From the NCBI GenBank assembly GCA_022605955.1, contig JAKCOZ010000005.1, positions 3,189,501 to 3,253,500 of the forward strand: 64,000 bases of DNA. The letters run 5' to 3'. A program made the translations under genes and the position numbers. Below are positions 1 to 11,900 of this stretch, piece by piece. The stretch comes from Rallus limicola. Its lineage: Eukaryota > Chordata > Aves > Gruiformes > Rallidae. Under the pieces are notes generated by a model, which ran no database searches, had not been told where the DNA came from, and saw nothing but the letters and a program-made list of their open reading frames with translations. How positions within the stretch are numbered: the first letter of the stretch is position 1; the number at the start of each line of letters is the position of its first letter.

Positions 1-2
1 GG

Positions 3-104
3 GGAGATCCAGTGATCTACTACCCTCTGATTAAAGAGTTTTTTCCTAACATCCCACCTCCATCTACCCTTAAGAGTCACGAGTTGGTGCTTCGGCGGGT
101 GTAA
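3..104 (+). other. possible last codons of an unidentified upstream gene
   Basis: One plus-strand frame is open from the window edge to a TAA at 102-104 (33 codons), while the other two plus frames stop early. The translation contains YYPLIKEFFPNIPPP and ends in HELVLRRV. I do not recognise it. In mammals the gene just upstream of COPB1, in the same orientation, is PSMA1, but this peptide does not look like the acidic PSMA1 tail. It is therefore either the end of another gene or a chance frame in a 3' UTR. Confidence 0.25.
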
Positions 105-317
105 TGCTGTATTTTTAAACAATTAAAAAAATTAAGTGTGACTGCTTTTTTCTTAAATTTCCCACATTGGATCCCTCTATTGTAACTATTCCCCCTAATG
201 AATACACCGACATGGGTAAGAAACAAGTTTCAGGGGTGGGCCTGTGGAAACTTGATACATCCTGCTCAGTGCACTTCAAAAAAAAAAAAAGCCTAAAGCA
301 TGCATCTTGTTTTTATT

Positions 318-323
318 AATAAA
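318..323 (+). terminator. AATAAA polyadenylation signal of an upstream transcript
   Basis: A canonical AATAAA lies about 214 bases after the stop codon at 102-104 and about 270 bases before the COPB1 CpG-rich promoter. That spacing fits the 3' end of an upstream plus-strand gene. The following bases are moderately T-rich with GT (TTAGTGGTGTTTTAAT). The signal is real as sequence; its use is inferred. Confidence 0.4.
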
Positions 324-589
324 GCTTAGTGGTGTTTTAATAGGCTTTAATTACAGCATCAAACCTATTTGAATAGTCTGGTCATTAAAATGTTAACAGA
401 ATGTCAGGGCTGTATACTTTAATGCTTAGAACATGACAAAGGTGATTTTAATTATATCTTTTATTCTATTCTGCATTTTTAAACTCATATATAAAATTAG
501 AAATAGCTATTTATTTTGCTTTTAGTTAATTTTAAATTGCTGCTATTTTTCATTATTTTTTCCTTTTCCTTTTTCTTTCCCCGGCTCGG

Positions 590-1260
590 TAACCCCTGAG
601 GTCGCTGAGGATAAAGCCCGCCTTGCCGCAACAGTAACGTTGCTTTCCCTAGGGGCCATGACGTGAGGGGCACTTTGCCCCTCCTTCCCGCCTTCGTGGC
701 GCTCCGGCGCACTGTCGTACCTCGCCCGCGCGGCGACGCGAAAGGGGGCGGGGCTGAAGGGTGAGGCCCCGCCCCTTTCGCGTCGCCGTGCGGGCAAGAG
801 GCGTGTCCCGTTAGGGCCGCCGTAGTATCGATGTGGCCTGGGGAGGGAGCGGCTCCACGTCAGCCATCGCCGGAGCGGGATCGCCGCGGGCAGAGCTCCG
901 CACCGGGCCCTAATCGACTGGACCGGGCCGCTACGCCGCCGGGTGCGGAGCTTTATCCCCGAGGAGCTAGCGGCCGCGCCGGGGCTGGCGGGAGGGGCGT
1001 AAAGTGGTGGGGGCCGTGACGATACTGCCGCTCCGACGGGGTCAGCAGGCCCAAGGCCTCACGGCCCCGCCGGTGTCTTCCGGGGGACTCCCTCTGCACA
1101 GCTAACTGGGGGCTGCGGGCCTGCGGGGGTCTGGGGCCGCCTCGCGGGTTTGGGTGGCTTTGTGGTGCGGGTTCCCGGAGGGGTGCTGTAGTGGGCCGGT
1201 GCTGGGGGGCCGGATCTACCCGGGGAGACGACAGGCAGACGGTGACACCCGCACGATGTA
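590..1260 (+). promoter_or_regulatory. CpG-rich promoter region of COPB1
   Basis: Base composition changes sharply here from AT-rich to strongly GC- and CpG-rich. There are several GC boxes (GGGGCGGGG at 747-753 and its complement GGCCCCGCCCC at 765-775) and an ETS-like CTTCCGGG near 1078. Vertebrate COPB1 starts from a CpG-island promoter with a non-coding first exon, so exon 1 should be in this block. I cannot fix its ends. Candidate splice donors are AGG|GTGAGG at 761 and GGC|GTAAAG at 999. Confidence 0.75.
724..795. repeat. imperfect inverted repeat with GC boxes in the core promoter
   Basis: The left arm (724-754) and right arm (766-795) are reverse complements over about 30 bases. The only differences are one base in a C run (5 versus 4) and one mismatch. 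An 11-base spacer (TGAAGGGTGAG) separates them. Each arm carries a GC box facing the opposite way and a TTTCGCGTCGCC block. The repeat could form a cruciform or act as a strand-symmetric factor-binding platform; both are inferences. Confidence 0.85.
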
Positions 1261-2843
1261 AGTTCTAACTCGTAGCTAAATGTGCCAGGCGTCTTGAGCG
1301 AAAAAGAACCACCCGCATCCAAAACTCAGAGAGGAACGTCTGCCATCCGGCTACAAGTTTACTCAGGTTTTTTTTTTAATAATTGTTTTTGCGTCACGTA
1401 CGGTGTGTTTCACACCAGTAAAATTGTGCTTTCTTAGGGTTACGTTCCCTAAGGTGCCCCAGTTCACAAGGCTCCCCTTGCGTGTATATACCTGGAGAGC
1501 AGGCGTGGCTTTTTGTCTTCCTGGATTGTATAAGCTGTGTAACTTTTCTTTAGTTTCCTTATGCAGCTACTCAAACATTTTATTGCTGATGAAGTAGAGT
1601 AGCACCTACTTCTGTGCCTGTCCAAACTAGATGATCTCTGAGGTCCCTTCCAACCCAAACCGTGCTGTGATCCTCTGTAAGATTAAATTGTGATTCCAAG
1701 CTTTGGTGCCTTGCAAGGAGGAAGACATGTTGGTGGTTCTCTCTGCCTGGCCTCACAGCTTTGCATTGTAGACTTGTGTTTCGCAGCTACTTTCCAGAGC
1801 CTAAAACACACACCCACATTTCTGTGCTTCAGAGATCTGTTTGGCTGTGACTTTTGAGAGGCTTTCTGCAGTTGGGATCTTTGTATGAGTAAAGATACCT
1901 GTGGTTTTTTTGCAAAGATCTACCTTATGGTCTGTGTGAGTGGATTTTGGAGATGAAGGTGCTAGCTGCAGGGTTTTGGGGTAGGAGTTCTGGATAACAG
2001 TATGGAAAAAAACATGCAAAGAGCTGTGGCCAAGGCAAGAAAACAGTCTGATTTCTAAAAATGAGTGGGAGTCATCACTTTAGAAATGGAAGAAAAGATG
2101 CTTATTATATGGAAGAAACGAACATAAGAATGAGGATTGAGCTTAATTAGTAGTTCTGTTATCTGAGCAGTCAGGAGCTTTGATAGATGCGTAACTTTCT
2201 AGTAGTTTTTACCATGAACATACTTTTCTCATTAGTGCCTAGCAGAGCAGTGAGGCGGTAGAGTTGAGCCGGTCTGAGCAACCTTGGCAGATAAAAGCAC
2301 AGCCATCCTTCCCTCTGCCATGTTGTCCTTCCATTTTTGGTTTCCACTCTGTTGGATCTAGTGCTCATCTTCAGAGCTTCCTTTATGGGGTGATTCATCT
2401 TGTTAAACAAGTGAAGGTCTCTTTCCTTTTCTTTTGGACTGTGATGGTTTTCAGCTGGTTTTGATGCTTGGGTGAGGGCACCTGGAGGAGCACAGGACTG
2501 CAGGGAAGGAAGTGGGAGTACATAGCTGGGTCAGGGAGGGTGAATAGATGAAGGGAATGCTGCTGCAGTCAGGTGCTAACACACTTCTGTTATCTCCGAC
2601 TGTGTCCGAGACCTGGAAAGATTTCTGTCATTTACTTTTTTTAGCCTTTGGGATACTTCACACTCTTCATTTTTGGTACTAATAGGAATGTTTTAGCATA
2701 ACAGAAAACTGAGAAGGCTTTTGAATGCAGCTTCTCAGGAAACCCAGCAATCCCTTCAAATCATCAAGTCAGTTGCAAAAATGTTTTTGTGGTGTTTGTT
2801 AATAAAACCTGTTGACTTTGGGATGGCATTGTCTGTTTTTTAG
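1261..2843 (+). other. intron 1 of COPB1 (approximate 5' limit)
   Basis: This stretch lies between the CpG island and the splice acceptor of the ATG exon (TTTTTTAG ending at 2843). It holds no exon I can recognise, only a short CR1 3' end at about 1622-1680. Confidence 0.6.
1622..1680 (+). repeat. CR1 LINE 3' end fragment
   Basis: The stretch contains ACTAGATGATCTCTGAGG and TCCCTTCCAACCCAAAC followed by a TGTGATCCTCTG tail. This is the diagnostic 3' end of avian CR1, in plus orientation and 5'-truncated. Confidence 0.8.
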
Positions 2844-2904
2844 GTTATCTGATACTTGTGTCAAAGTAATTCTTCCATTGAGAAAGCTTTTGTAACCAAG
2901 AACC
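2844..2904 (+). other. COPB1: COPB1 exon 2, 5' UTR part
   Basis: The acceptor is GTTTTTTAG ending at 2843, followed by 61 untranslated bases before the ATG. This agrees with a separate non-coding first exon in the CpG island. Confidence 0.8.
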
Positions 2905-2995
2905 ATGACAGCTGCAGAGAACGTGTGCTACACGTTAATCAATGTTCCGATGGATTCAGAGCCACCTTCTGAAATCAGCTTAAAAAATGACCTAG
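2905..2995 (+). CDS. COPB1: COPB1 coding exon 2, residues 1-30
   Basis: The exon ends in CTA G and is followed by GCAAGT, a GC-type donor. The split Glu codon is completed by AA at 3722. Using the GT at 3000-3001 instead would shift the frame of exon 3. Confidence 0.95.
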
Positions 2996-5900
2996 GCAAG
3001 TAATGGACAGTGATTTGAAAGATACTCCATCTTACCTGAATTATTCTTCTCTCTGAGTGCCTTTCCTGGAATATTGCTTACCTTTTATAAACTCAAGTCA
3101 ATTTAATGTTTATTTTCTTCCATTTACATTTGAAATGTATACATTAATCTTTTTGCTGTATTTTGAGAAACTTAATTACATTTTTCTGAATGGTTTTATT
3201 CAGGTTTTTTTGGTTGTGTGGGGTTTTTTCCCCCTCAGTCTGTGCAAAAATTGGAAATCTTTTCCTGTCTTTCTGTTTGCAGTAACACCTGTTTGGGCTC
3301 AGGCAGATTTAAGTGATGGAGTGATAAGCAACAAGTTGTCTTATCACTTGTTCAGTGCATTGCTGTGTCTTGCTGGCAGTAATGACAGTTAGTATGTGTA
3401 TGACATCAGAGTATACAGAGCACTGTAGTATCCCAGTATAAGAGGTGGTTAAATTTAAGCATTGAACCATCAGAGATATTTGTGGAACTCAGTTAATTAC
3501 AGTATGTTGATCTTAGAATTAAGTCTGAATTCCATGCTTACTCTTTGCATTTCTTCTGCTTCCTCTTTATCCTTTTAGTACAAATAAGTGTGTGAATTTA
3601 TTGACATGCTGCATTGCTTCCCTTCAGACAGGGATTGTATCTTCTCACACTGAAGATCAGTATTCCTGTTACATTAACTGCAACATTTTAGCTTTCCTAA
3701 TTCTGTGTCCCTCTCCTCTAGAAAAAGGAGACGTCAAGTTGAAGACAGAGGCCTTGAAGAAAGTAATAATTATGATTCTGAATGGTGAAAAGCTACCTGG
3801 GCTTCTGATGACCATTATACGTTTTGTGCTGCCTCTCCAAGATCATACCATCAAAAAGCTGCTGCTCGTCTTTTGGGAGATAGTGCCCAAGACCACCCCG
3901 GATGGCAGGCTTCTGCAGGAAATGATCCTTGTGTGTGATGCCTACAGAAAGGTACCCTGGTGTTCATCTCATTGCTTCTGGTCATATAGTGGATCTTTAT
4001 AGAAAGTATAGTATTTCTTGTTATTTAATAAATGTAAAAATGTTTTATACTCAGTATTTCTTTCCAAACCGTTTTGTCTCAGTGTCTCAGAGCTGATAAA
4101 TGCAGATAACCAACAGCCCTCCTAACAAGGGATTGTGTTGCTTTACTATTACAACTTAACAAAAATTTAGTGCTCTGTTTCCAAGTCAGCACACCTCAAA
4201 GATGAGGAGTAACCTAATAACCATCTTCATAGTGTCCTGGGGCAAACCGTGGGTCATAAATGACATGCTTTTTGGAATAATGTCATTGTGTTGTATTTGG
4301 GACACTCTTTCACAAAGATAAGAAAGTCCTTCAACTTGTTTGGGAATGGGTTGGAAGCAGATGAACTGTGGCACACTGGAGGTTAGTACCCAGTGTGCAG
4401 GAATGCCTGGAGGGTGAGCTTTTACAGCCTTAGTAGGCAGAAAAAAATGTGTGATGTAGGAGGAGAAAACTCCAGGCTCTGTAGGTTTTACTACACAGAA
4501 AGATACATTTTTCAATGTTGTGTGACAGCAGTGGTTTAAGAAGGTATTTCATTGAGAAGGCAGAGAGGTGTGGTGGATATTGGGAACTTGTGCCATGGGA
4601 AAGCCTAGTGTGGGACAACAGGGCTAGCAAGTGCATTCCTCTGAGCTAAACAGGCTGAAGAGTTGGGCATTTCAAATGTTTCTTGTTGATTTTAGGATCT
4701 TCAGCACCCAAATGAATTTATCCGGGGCTCTACTCTCCGTTTCCTTTGTAAGCTGAAAGAAGCAGAGCTGTTGGAGCCTCTGATGCCAGCCATCCGTGCG
4801 TGTCTAGAGCATCGCCACAGCTATGTGCGCAGAAACGCGGTTCTCGCCATTTACACCATTTATAGGTAAATGTTAGACACCGTTTAAAGCTGTGGATGCA
4901 GAAGACCAAGGCTGGATTTGGCAATCTGGATAGTTTTTCGAGATCTCAAAAACATTTCTCAGTCACTGCTGTGGTGCTTGGTTTTTTTCTTTTGTTGTTG
5001 TTTTGTCTGCTTTTTCTCCTCTATCTAATCCACGACTTTGGAAAAGCAAAAAGGGACTGTTTCTGCTTTCTCAAGTATGACTGAGGTCCTTATGTTGCAT
5101 GTGTGGGAAGGTGTGTGCCTTAATGATCTAAACATTATTAATAATCATCATTATCCAAAAGCGTAAACACAGAAGAATCCTTGCAGGAGTATGCATGTAA
5201 ACATTTATTTGAAGTGAGACCTCCTTCATGTACTGCAGTTACTACCTGAACAGTGAGGCCAGATTTTACTATTAAACAGAAGTTGTTGATGGGGTACTGT
5301 CTTAGCTGTCATGATGACAGTCTTTTAAAGATCCTTGAGTCTGTTCTGTTTCAAATAGCTACACAAAACATACATATCATTTTGTGCTTTTTGAATGTTT
5401 GTAAATGCTTGTTGTTAGGATATACACTTCAGCCTAAGGCTCTACTCCTTACCAGTAAGTCTTTTAATTTTATTTTTTTTTTAAAGAAATTTTGAACATC
5501 TTATACCTGATGCTCCTGAATTGATCCATGATTTCTTGGTGAATGAGAAAGATGCAAGCTGCAAACGAAATGCATTTATGATGCTGATTCATGCAGATCA
5601 GGTAAGGATACTTGTCTTCAAACTCCTTTGGTGTGAATATTTGACAGTGTGCTAGGTAACTAACTAGTTGGTAGTTTGTTTGGCAGTACAAGCTATTTAT
5701 ATTCATAATAAAACATATATGGTAGTGTTAACCCATTTGTGGGATATTTGGTAAAAAATTGTTTAAAGTATGTCTTTAGGGTGCCATCTTCACTTCAAAT
5801 GAGCATTGCTGTATTTGGTGAAGGCAAAGGCTGGTGCTGAAAACTGCAGTTAGTTTTGCCAAGTGAGCTTAACGGCGTTGAGAGGTGCTCTATTACATCC

Positions 5901-8900
5901 TGTTCTACAGCTTTTGTAGTCAAATGAGGAAGAAATGGTAATTTCTGTTTAGTGTTCTGGATTATTTGCTCTACGGGCAGTGGTCTTTTGTGCTTGATTA
6001 CCATTGGTTTTGTGTCTCTTTGCCTTCTGTAGACAGAATGAATTAATTTGCTCTTCAGGTTCTCAGTATTTTTGTAAATTGTTTCAAATTTCAAGTTGAA
6101 GGGTTGAATATGTACTGGTTTGTATTTTGATTTTTAAAATGTGTTCTGATTTTTAAAATACAGCTGAGTGAGCAAATTCAGAATAATTTAGAACAATTTA
6201 TCTGTTGTTTGTATAGGATCGAGCTTTGGATTATCTGAGTACCTGTATCGACCAAGTCCAGACGTTTGGTGACATCCTGCAGTTGGTTATTGTTGAACTG
6301 ATTTATAAGGTAAGAGGGAAATGTTGTGGCACGTTCAAAATAAATGTATGTGTTAGATTTTATTAGACTGCTTTTAAAAAGAGAAAAACATTGCTGGAAG
6401 AAGCATTATAGCTAGTGTTTAGTCTATGTCAGGAATGTGTCATTGTTTCGTAGTGCTGAATAAGATGTGTCTCTTGCAGCAGTAAACCCCTCAAGTGTGC
6501 AGCGTACAGAGCAATGTGGCTTGCCAGATTGGTCATGGTGTGGCCTGTGCCTTATCAGACTGTTCTTCATGGGTGTGAGCAAGGCGCCTCTTGCAGAAGC
6601 TAGCAGAGGAAATGCCCTTCCTTTGATCTGAGACTGTAAGGCCTTGTAGCATTGCACAGAATTGACCATAGCTTTTCAATAGCTTTTGTAATTAGATTTT
6701 TTACAACTGTGAACAGCACTTCTTATCCCCAGAAAAGGTGGTCAAGTTTTGCTTAATTTTCTCCTTTTTGGAAAATAACAGAGCAGCTAACCTGTATGAT
6801 TGCTATTTTCTGTTTTCTTTGTGCCAACTATGCATTGTTGTTCTTACTTAGGTCTGTCATGCAAATCCATCAGAGAGAGCTCGTTTTATTCGCTGCATCT
6901 ACAACTTACTGCAGTCATCGAGTCCTGCAGTGAAGTATGAAGCTGCTGGCACTCTCGTTACACTCTCCAGTGCACCAACGGCAATCAAGGTACAAAAGGG
7001 ATGTTTTCAGATGTTTCAGTAGCTTTTAGGGCACTGCAATGTATGTTGTGTGCTCTATATTGATACTTGGAAAGCATTTAGTAGTTCAGGGTGTTTAACA
7101 CTTGATGTGTGAAAGACTGTCTTAAAATAAATCTCTTAAAGATGGCCACAGAAAAAGGCTGAGACCGAAATTTGCAGGCCTGCAGCTAGTGGTCTTATCT
7201 CACTTTGGTAGGAGCTGAGCTTGAATAATGTGCAAGCTGTTGTACAGTAGCTGCTGCCAACCTCCATTTTTCTTGGCATACCTAGCAAAGCAGACTAAAA
7301 CTGAAGATTTGTAGAGATTTAGTGGCTTTATTTGCTCATAAATATTACTCTTTTCAGACCAGGGTGGAAATGTAAATTCGTGAAGATTTACACTGATTAC
7401 TGATGGACTTTAGGGTTCCTTGATTTATGTGGGTTCAGCTGGTTATTTGAGATAATACAGAAGTTCTAAACCAATATGGAAATTTCAGGAATAGAATATG
7501 CAAGTCTAGATTGAGGGCAAATGCCCTGTAAATAGTAGTGTCAGATAGCAGGTGGAGTATTAATTCCAACATTCTTGCTTTGGTGTACTCATTTTTTATT
7601 GAATAGGAATATCGTATGTAGAAGCTGTTACTAAAACCGTATCTGGATAGGGCACCACTGGCAACTCTTTCACATTGGGTTTGTGCCACATTGTATACTG
7701 AAGAGCTGACCCCACGCATACCAGGAAATTTATCTCTTCATGACTTTTCTTTAAATTAAAAACCAAGTCTGTGTACTGTAAGCTGATGCTGTTGTGAGCC
7801 TTCCTGTGTATTTTTTTCTAACACGGTGGAATAGATGTTTATAGTGGACCGGAAACTTTTAAAGACTGTTCTCAGGTTCATTTCTGTGCCAACTCTTTGA
7901 GTAGTTGTTTTAATAATAACGTAGAAGGTGTCTCTTTATGAATTTCTCTCAAAACTTGCCAGTTTCTCCTCTTTGTTACTTTTAAAATGGTTTTGATGCT
8001 TTTAATTTTAGGCAGCTGCCCAGTGCTACATAGATTTGATTATTAAGGAAAGTGATAACAATGTGAAACTGATTGTTTTGGATCGGTTGATTGAATTAAA
8101 GGAGCATCCCTCCCATGAACGGGTGTTACAGGTATGTGAGCTGTCTCTTTTCCTACCGACTTGAGGAAGGGTTTTGTTTCTTGAAGGAAATTTTTGTGTT
8201 GTGATGTATAGAAAAATACACTTCTGAAGTTTAAATCTTCTGTTAATATGTTCTTAGTAAAATCATACTGAGTGGACTTGCTCCTTTTATTATCTCTTTA
8301 AGAATTAACAGTGGCAAATGCTGTCTTGATAGTAAGACTTAATGATGTAGCCTGCATGGAAAATTTTAATGTTAATGTAGGCTGTCGTGAATGAACACTG
8401 TGACGTTCCTGACTGACAAGAGAAGTAAGGCATCCTAGGCATAAGTTATGTATGCAGGAAGTCTTTGAAAATTGTTGAGGACTGAAAATTAAAATTCTAT
8501 GGAAAGAAAGTTATTTAAAGCAACCAAGTTGTTTTTGTTTTGTTGTTATTTCAGGATCTAGTTATGGACATCCTCAGAGTCCTGAGTACCCCTGATCTAG
8601 AGGTGCGCAAAAAAAACCCTTCAACTAGCCCTGGACCTTGTGTCATCAAGAAATGTGGAGGAGGTAAAATATATTGCTCTTGTTTCATCACACTCTGGTT
8701 TATTCTTTGGGGAAAAAAAAAAAGACAATTCTATTATATTTGATCTTTTCTGCAGCTTGTGATTGTTCTGAAGAAGGAAGTAATTAAAACTAATAATGTG
8801 ACAGAGCATGAAGATACTGACAAGTATAGACAGCTGCTCGTCCGTACGTTGCATTCCTGTAGTGTCCGGTTCCCAGATATGGCTGCAAATGTTATTCCAG

Positions 8901-11900
8901 TGGTATGCAAATGTTTAATTACATTGTAATTTAAAATGTTCTACCTATACTCAAAACCTGGAGATTAATTGAAGTTGTGGTGTTTCTAATAGTGGCCTCA
9001 AACAGAGCAATGCTACTTTTAATCTCTGAAGCCGTATAGGACTTTTGATGCTGTAGTTGGTTTCTTCTGAGACTGGTTTTAAAGGCCTTTGAGGGACGTG
9101 TGCTAAAGAGTGCCTTTACTTAGAGGTGCAATAATTTGTATCGTTAGAAAGCCAATTTTGTGCTTGTGATAATTGGTAACTGATTGGAATGTACTTCATT
9201 TTCTTTGGCTGGCTTTAATGGGAGGTATGCATGCGGGTTTGTTTTCCTCAATACGGAAGGAAAATACTAGTGTAGGAAGTTAGGCATGCCACTGTTGGTG
9301 CTCATGTTGACTCTTCTGTGCTAGCTGATGGAGTTCCTTAGTGATAATAATGAAGCCGCAGCTGCCGATGTCTTGGAGTTCGTGCGGGAAGCGATCCAGC
9401 GATTTGATAACCTCAGACCTCTTATTGTTGAGAAGATGCTCGAAGTCTTTCACGCTATTAAATCTGTCAAGTGAGTCCAAAACATGGTATCAAACAGACC
9501 TTGGACCCTGTGGTCCACTTGCATTGAAAGTATAGTGTCATTAAATGTGCACCAGCATCCTTGCAGTCCATGTGCAAGAATAACTGAAGCTGAGATATTT
9601 TGTAGATGACTTCTACGTACAGCTTCTTGCTTACTTGTACGAAAGAGATATTGGGTGTTTGTTGCATCAAATGAAGAGAATAAATTCAAATTTTGTTTTA
9701 ATGAGGCAATTGATAATTGTATTTCTGCTTGCTAGATGGTAGCCTTTTTAATGAAAGCCACTCCTATCTGTATTGTCCTCTGATCAAGTCGGAGGGAATA
9801 TCCCAACAAAACTTCAGAGGTGTTTTTTTCCCCCCCCCCCCCCAATCTTCATTTGTGTTCTTGCTTTTTATTTTCTCCTATATGAAGGAAAAATGTTAGT
9901 TTTTAACTGGAGATGTTACATTCTCTGCTACAAGAATATCTAATGTTAATCTTGCTATTCATAAAATTAAATTTCCTTGTGATTGTAAAGAAATAACTCT
10001 ACTGTGTGTGAGTAAAGTGAGCTGTATCTCATCTGATAGACTTTTTCATTAGTTTAAGGCTGAAAAGGATGATTGGTCATGATCGAACTTGCTTTCTGCC
10101 AACAGCATCATCTTGAATTTGTCAAGGCTGACCTTTGCCACCTGGCCATAAATCACTCCCCTTGATGCTAGTTGGAGTATATCATGAAAGCATGACTTAA
10201 ATTATTGTTCTTGTCTTAGGATTTATCGAGGAGCTTTGTGGATCCTTGGAGAATATTGCAGCACAAAGGAAGACATACAAAGTGTAATGACAGAAGTTCG
10301 CAGATCCCTTGGAGAGGTGGGTTTACTTCTACACAGTGTGCTTTCTAAGAAAAAAATGGTATTTTTTAAAAAAATCAGGTAAGAAGCAACAGAGGTTTGA
10401 GCACTTTGATATGTAACGATGTGTGCACAAGAAATCTAAAATGAAAGTTAGTTATGCATTCGTTATTAATTTTTTACAAGTAGCATACCTGAAGCCAGCA
10501 TATGCTGAAAGTTAGATGCCTATTAAAAGGGGAGATAAGGAATTTCTCATTTCAGAAAATTATGTAAGTGGATATAACTAAATTGTCTTAGGTCTGGGTT
10601 GTTCTGAGAGGGATTTAAGACCATCTGTGCAATGTGAGCTTCATGCATGGGTAGGAGGCTTCTGTATGTATTTCAACATCTGCCTGACTCCTCAGATTGT
10701 CTCAAAAATGTTGCATTATAACTGACCTTTTACTCCAAAACTTGAACAGTGCAGATATTATTTTATTAAAACCTTCTGCAGAACAAAAATTTTGTATTCA
10801 TTGTAACATTTCTTTCTAGATCCCAATAGTAGAATCAGAAATCAAGAAAGAAGCTGGTGAGTTAAAACCTGAAGAGGAGGTGTCTGTGGGTCCAGCCCAA
10901 AAATTGGTCACAGAGATGGGCACTTATGCAACACAGAGTGCACTCAGTAGTTCCCGGCCTGCCAAAAAGGAAGAAGACCGGTAATTAAAGATTTCATATT
11001 AAGCCAGGAGTGACTTAGTTAATTATTTTTAAGTTATATTGTCTGTCATGCAGAGCTTAGTGGTTGAGTTAATTCCTGTTCTAAAGAATTATCCCAAGTA
11101 GATGATATCTGATAGGAACTTGTCTAATTGCTTAGGATTTGTAATCAAAGCTTACTGCATATCTAAAAGGACATTATTAATTATGGTTTCTTAAATTTGG
11201 GTTGATTCTTTATAATTTATAGATAAGACCCCTCACAAGTTTAATCAAATACAGAGATATTACCTTTAGATTAAAACACTTTTTTTCTTGATAGCACTTT
11301 GCAATATTTAGTACTTGCTGTAGTTTATTCCATTGGTCACAGAATCACTAGGTTGGAAAAGACCTTTGAGATCGTTGGATATAGACAGAACATATAGAAC
11401 GGTTGCTGTATTTCCTTAATTCCAGCAGATGGGCTACTTCATCTGGGCTAGTCATTGTCATCTCATAGCTACAGTGACATAGTTATCTGCTACACTTTTC
11501 ACTCCACTTCTCTTAAGTGGAAAGGTGACTTGTGAATATCTCTGTATCTGGAAATACCTGGCGTACCTCTAGATGAAAAAAAGAAAAACAACTTCTGAGA
11601 CCTTTCAGGGTTGTTTTGTTTGTACAAAATTGGATGGTAAGGTATGAAGAAAAGTAGGGTGAAGAGTGTCATCTAAACCTAGTTTTCTGATTATCATTTG
11701 TCTTTGTAGACCTCCATTACGAGGATTCCTGCTTGATGGAGATTTCTTTGTTGCAGCTTCTCTTGCTACAACTTTAACTAAGATTGCTTTGCGATATGTG
11801 TCACTGGTTCAGGAAAAGAAGAAACAGAATGTAAGTCTTCTATTGTGTTCTCACTCTAGTTGCAAAGAAGAGTTGGTTGTCGCCTCTTTTCTTTTAAACA

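Noticed and set aside
1..340. Calling the upstream gene PSMA1 from synteny
   Set aside because: The visible codons do not resemble the PSMA1 C-terminus, so a symbol is not justified.
3000..3001. GT at the end of COPB1 exon 2 as a conventional donor
   Set aside because: Using it adds five bases and puts exon 3 out of frame; only the GC donor at 2996 restores the conserved protein.
8338..8416. Possible C/D-box snoRNA in COPB1 intron 8 (TGATGT ... CTGA)
   Set aside because: The C box has a mismatch at its last base, the flanking bases do not pair well, and there is no clear internal C'/D' pair.
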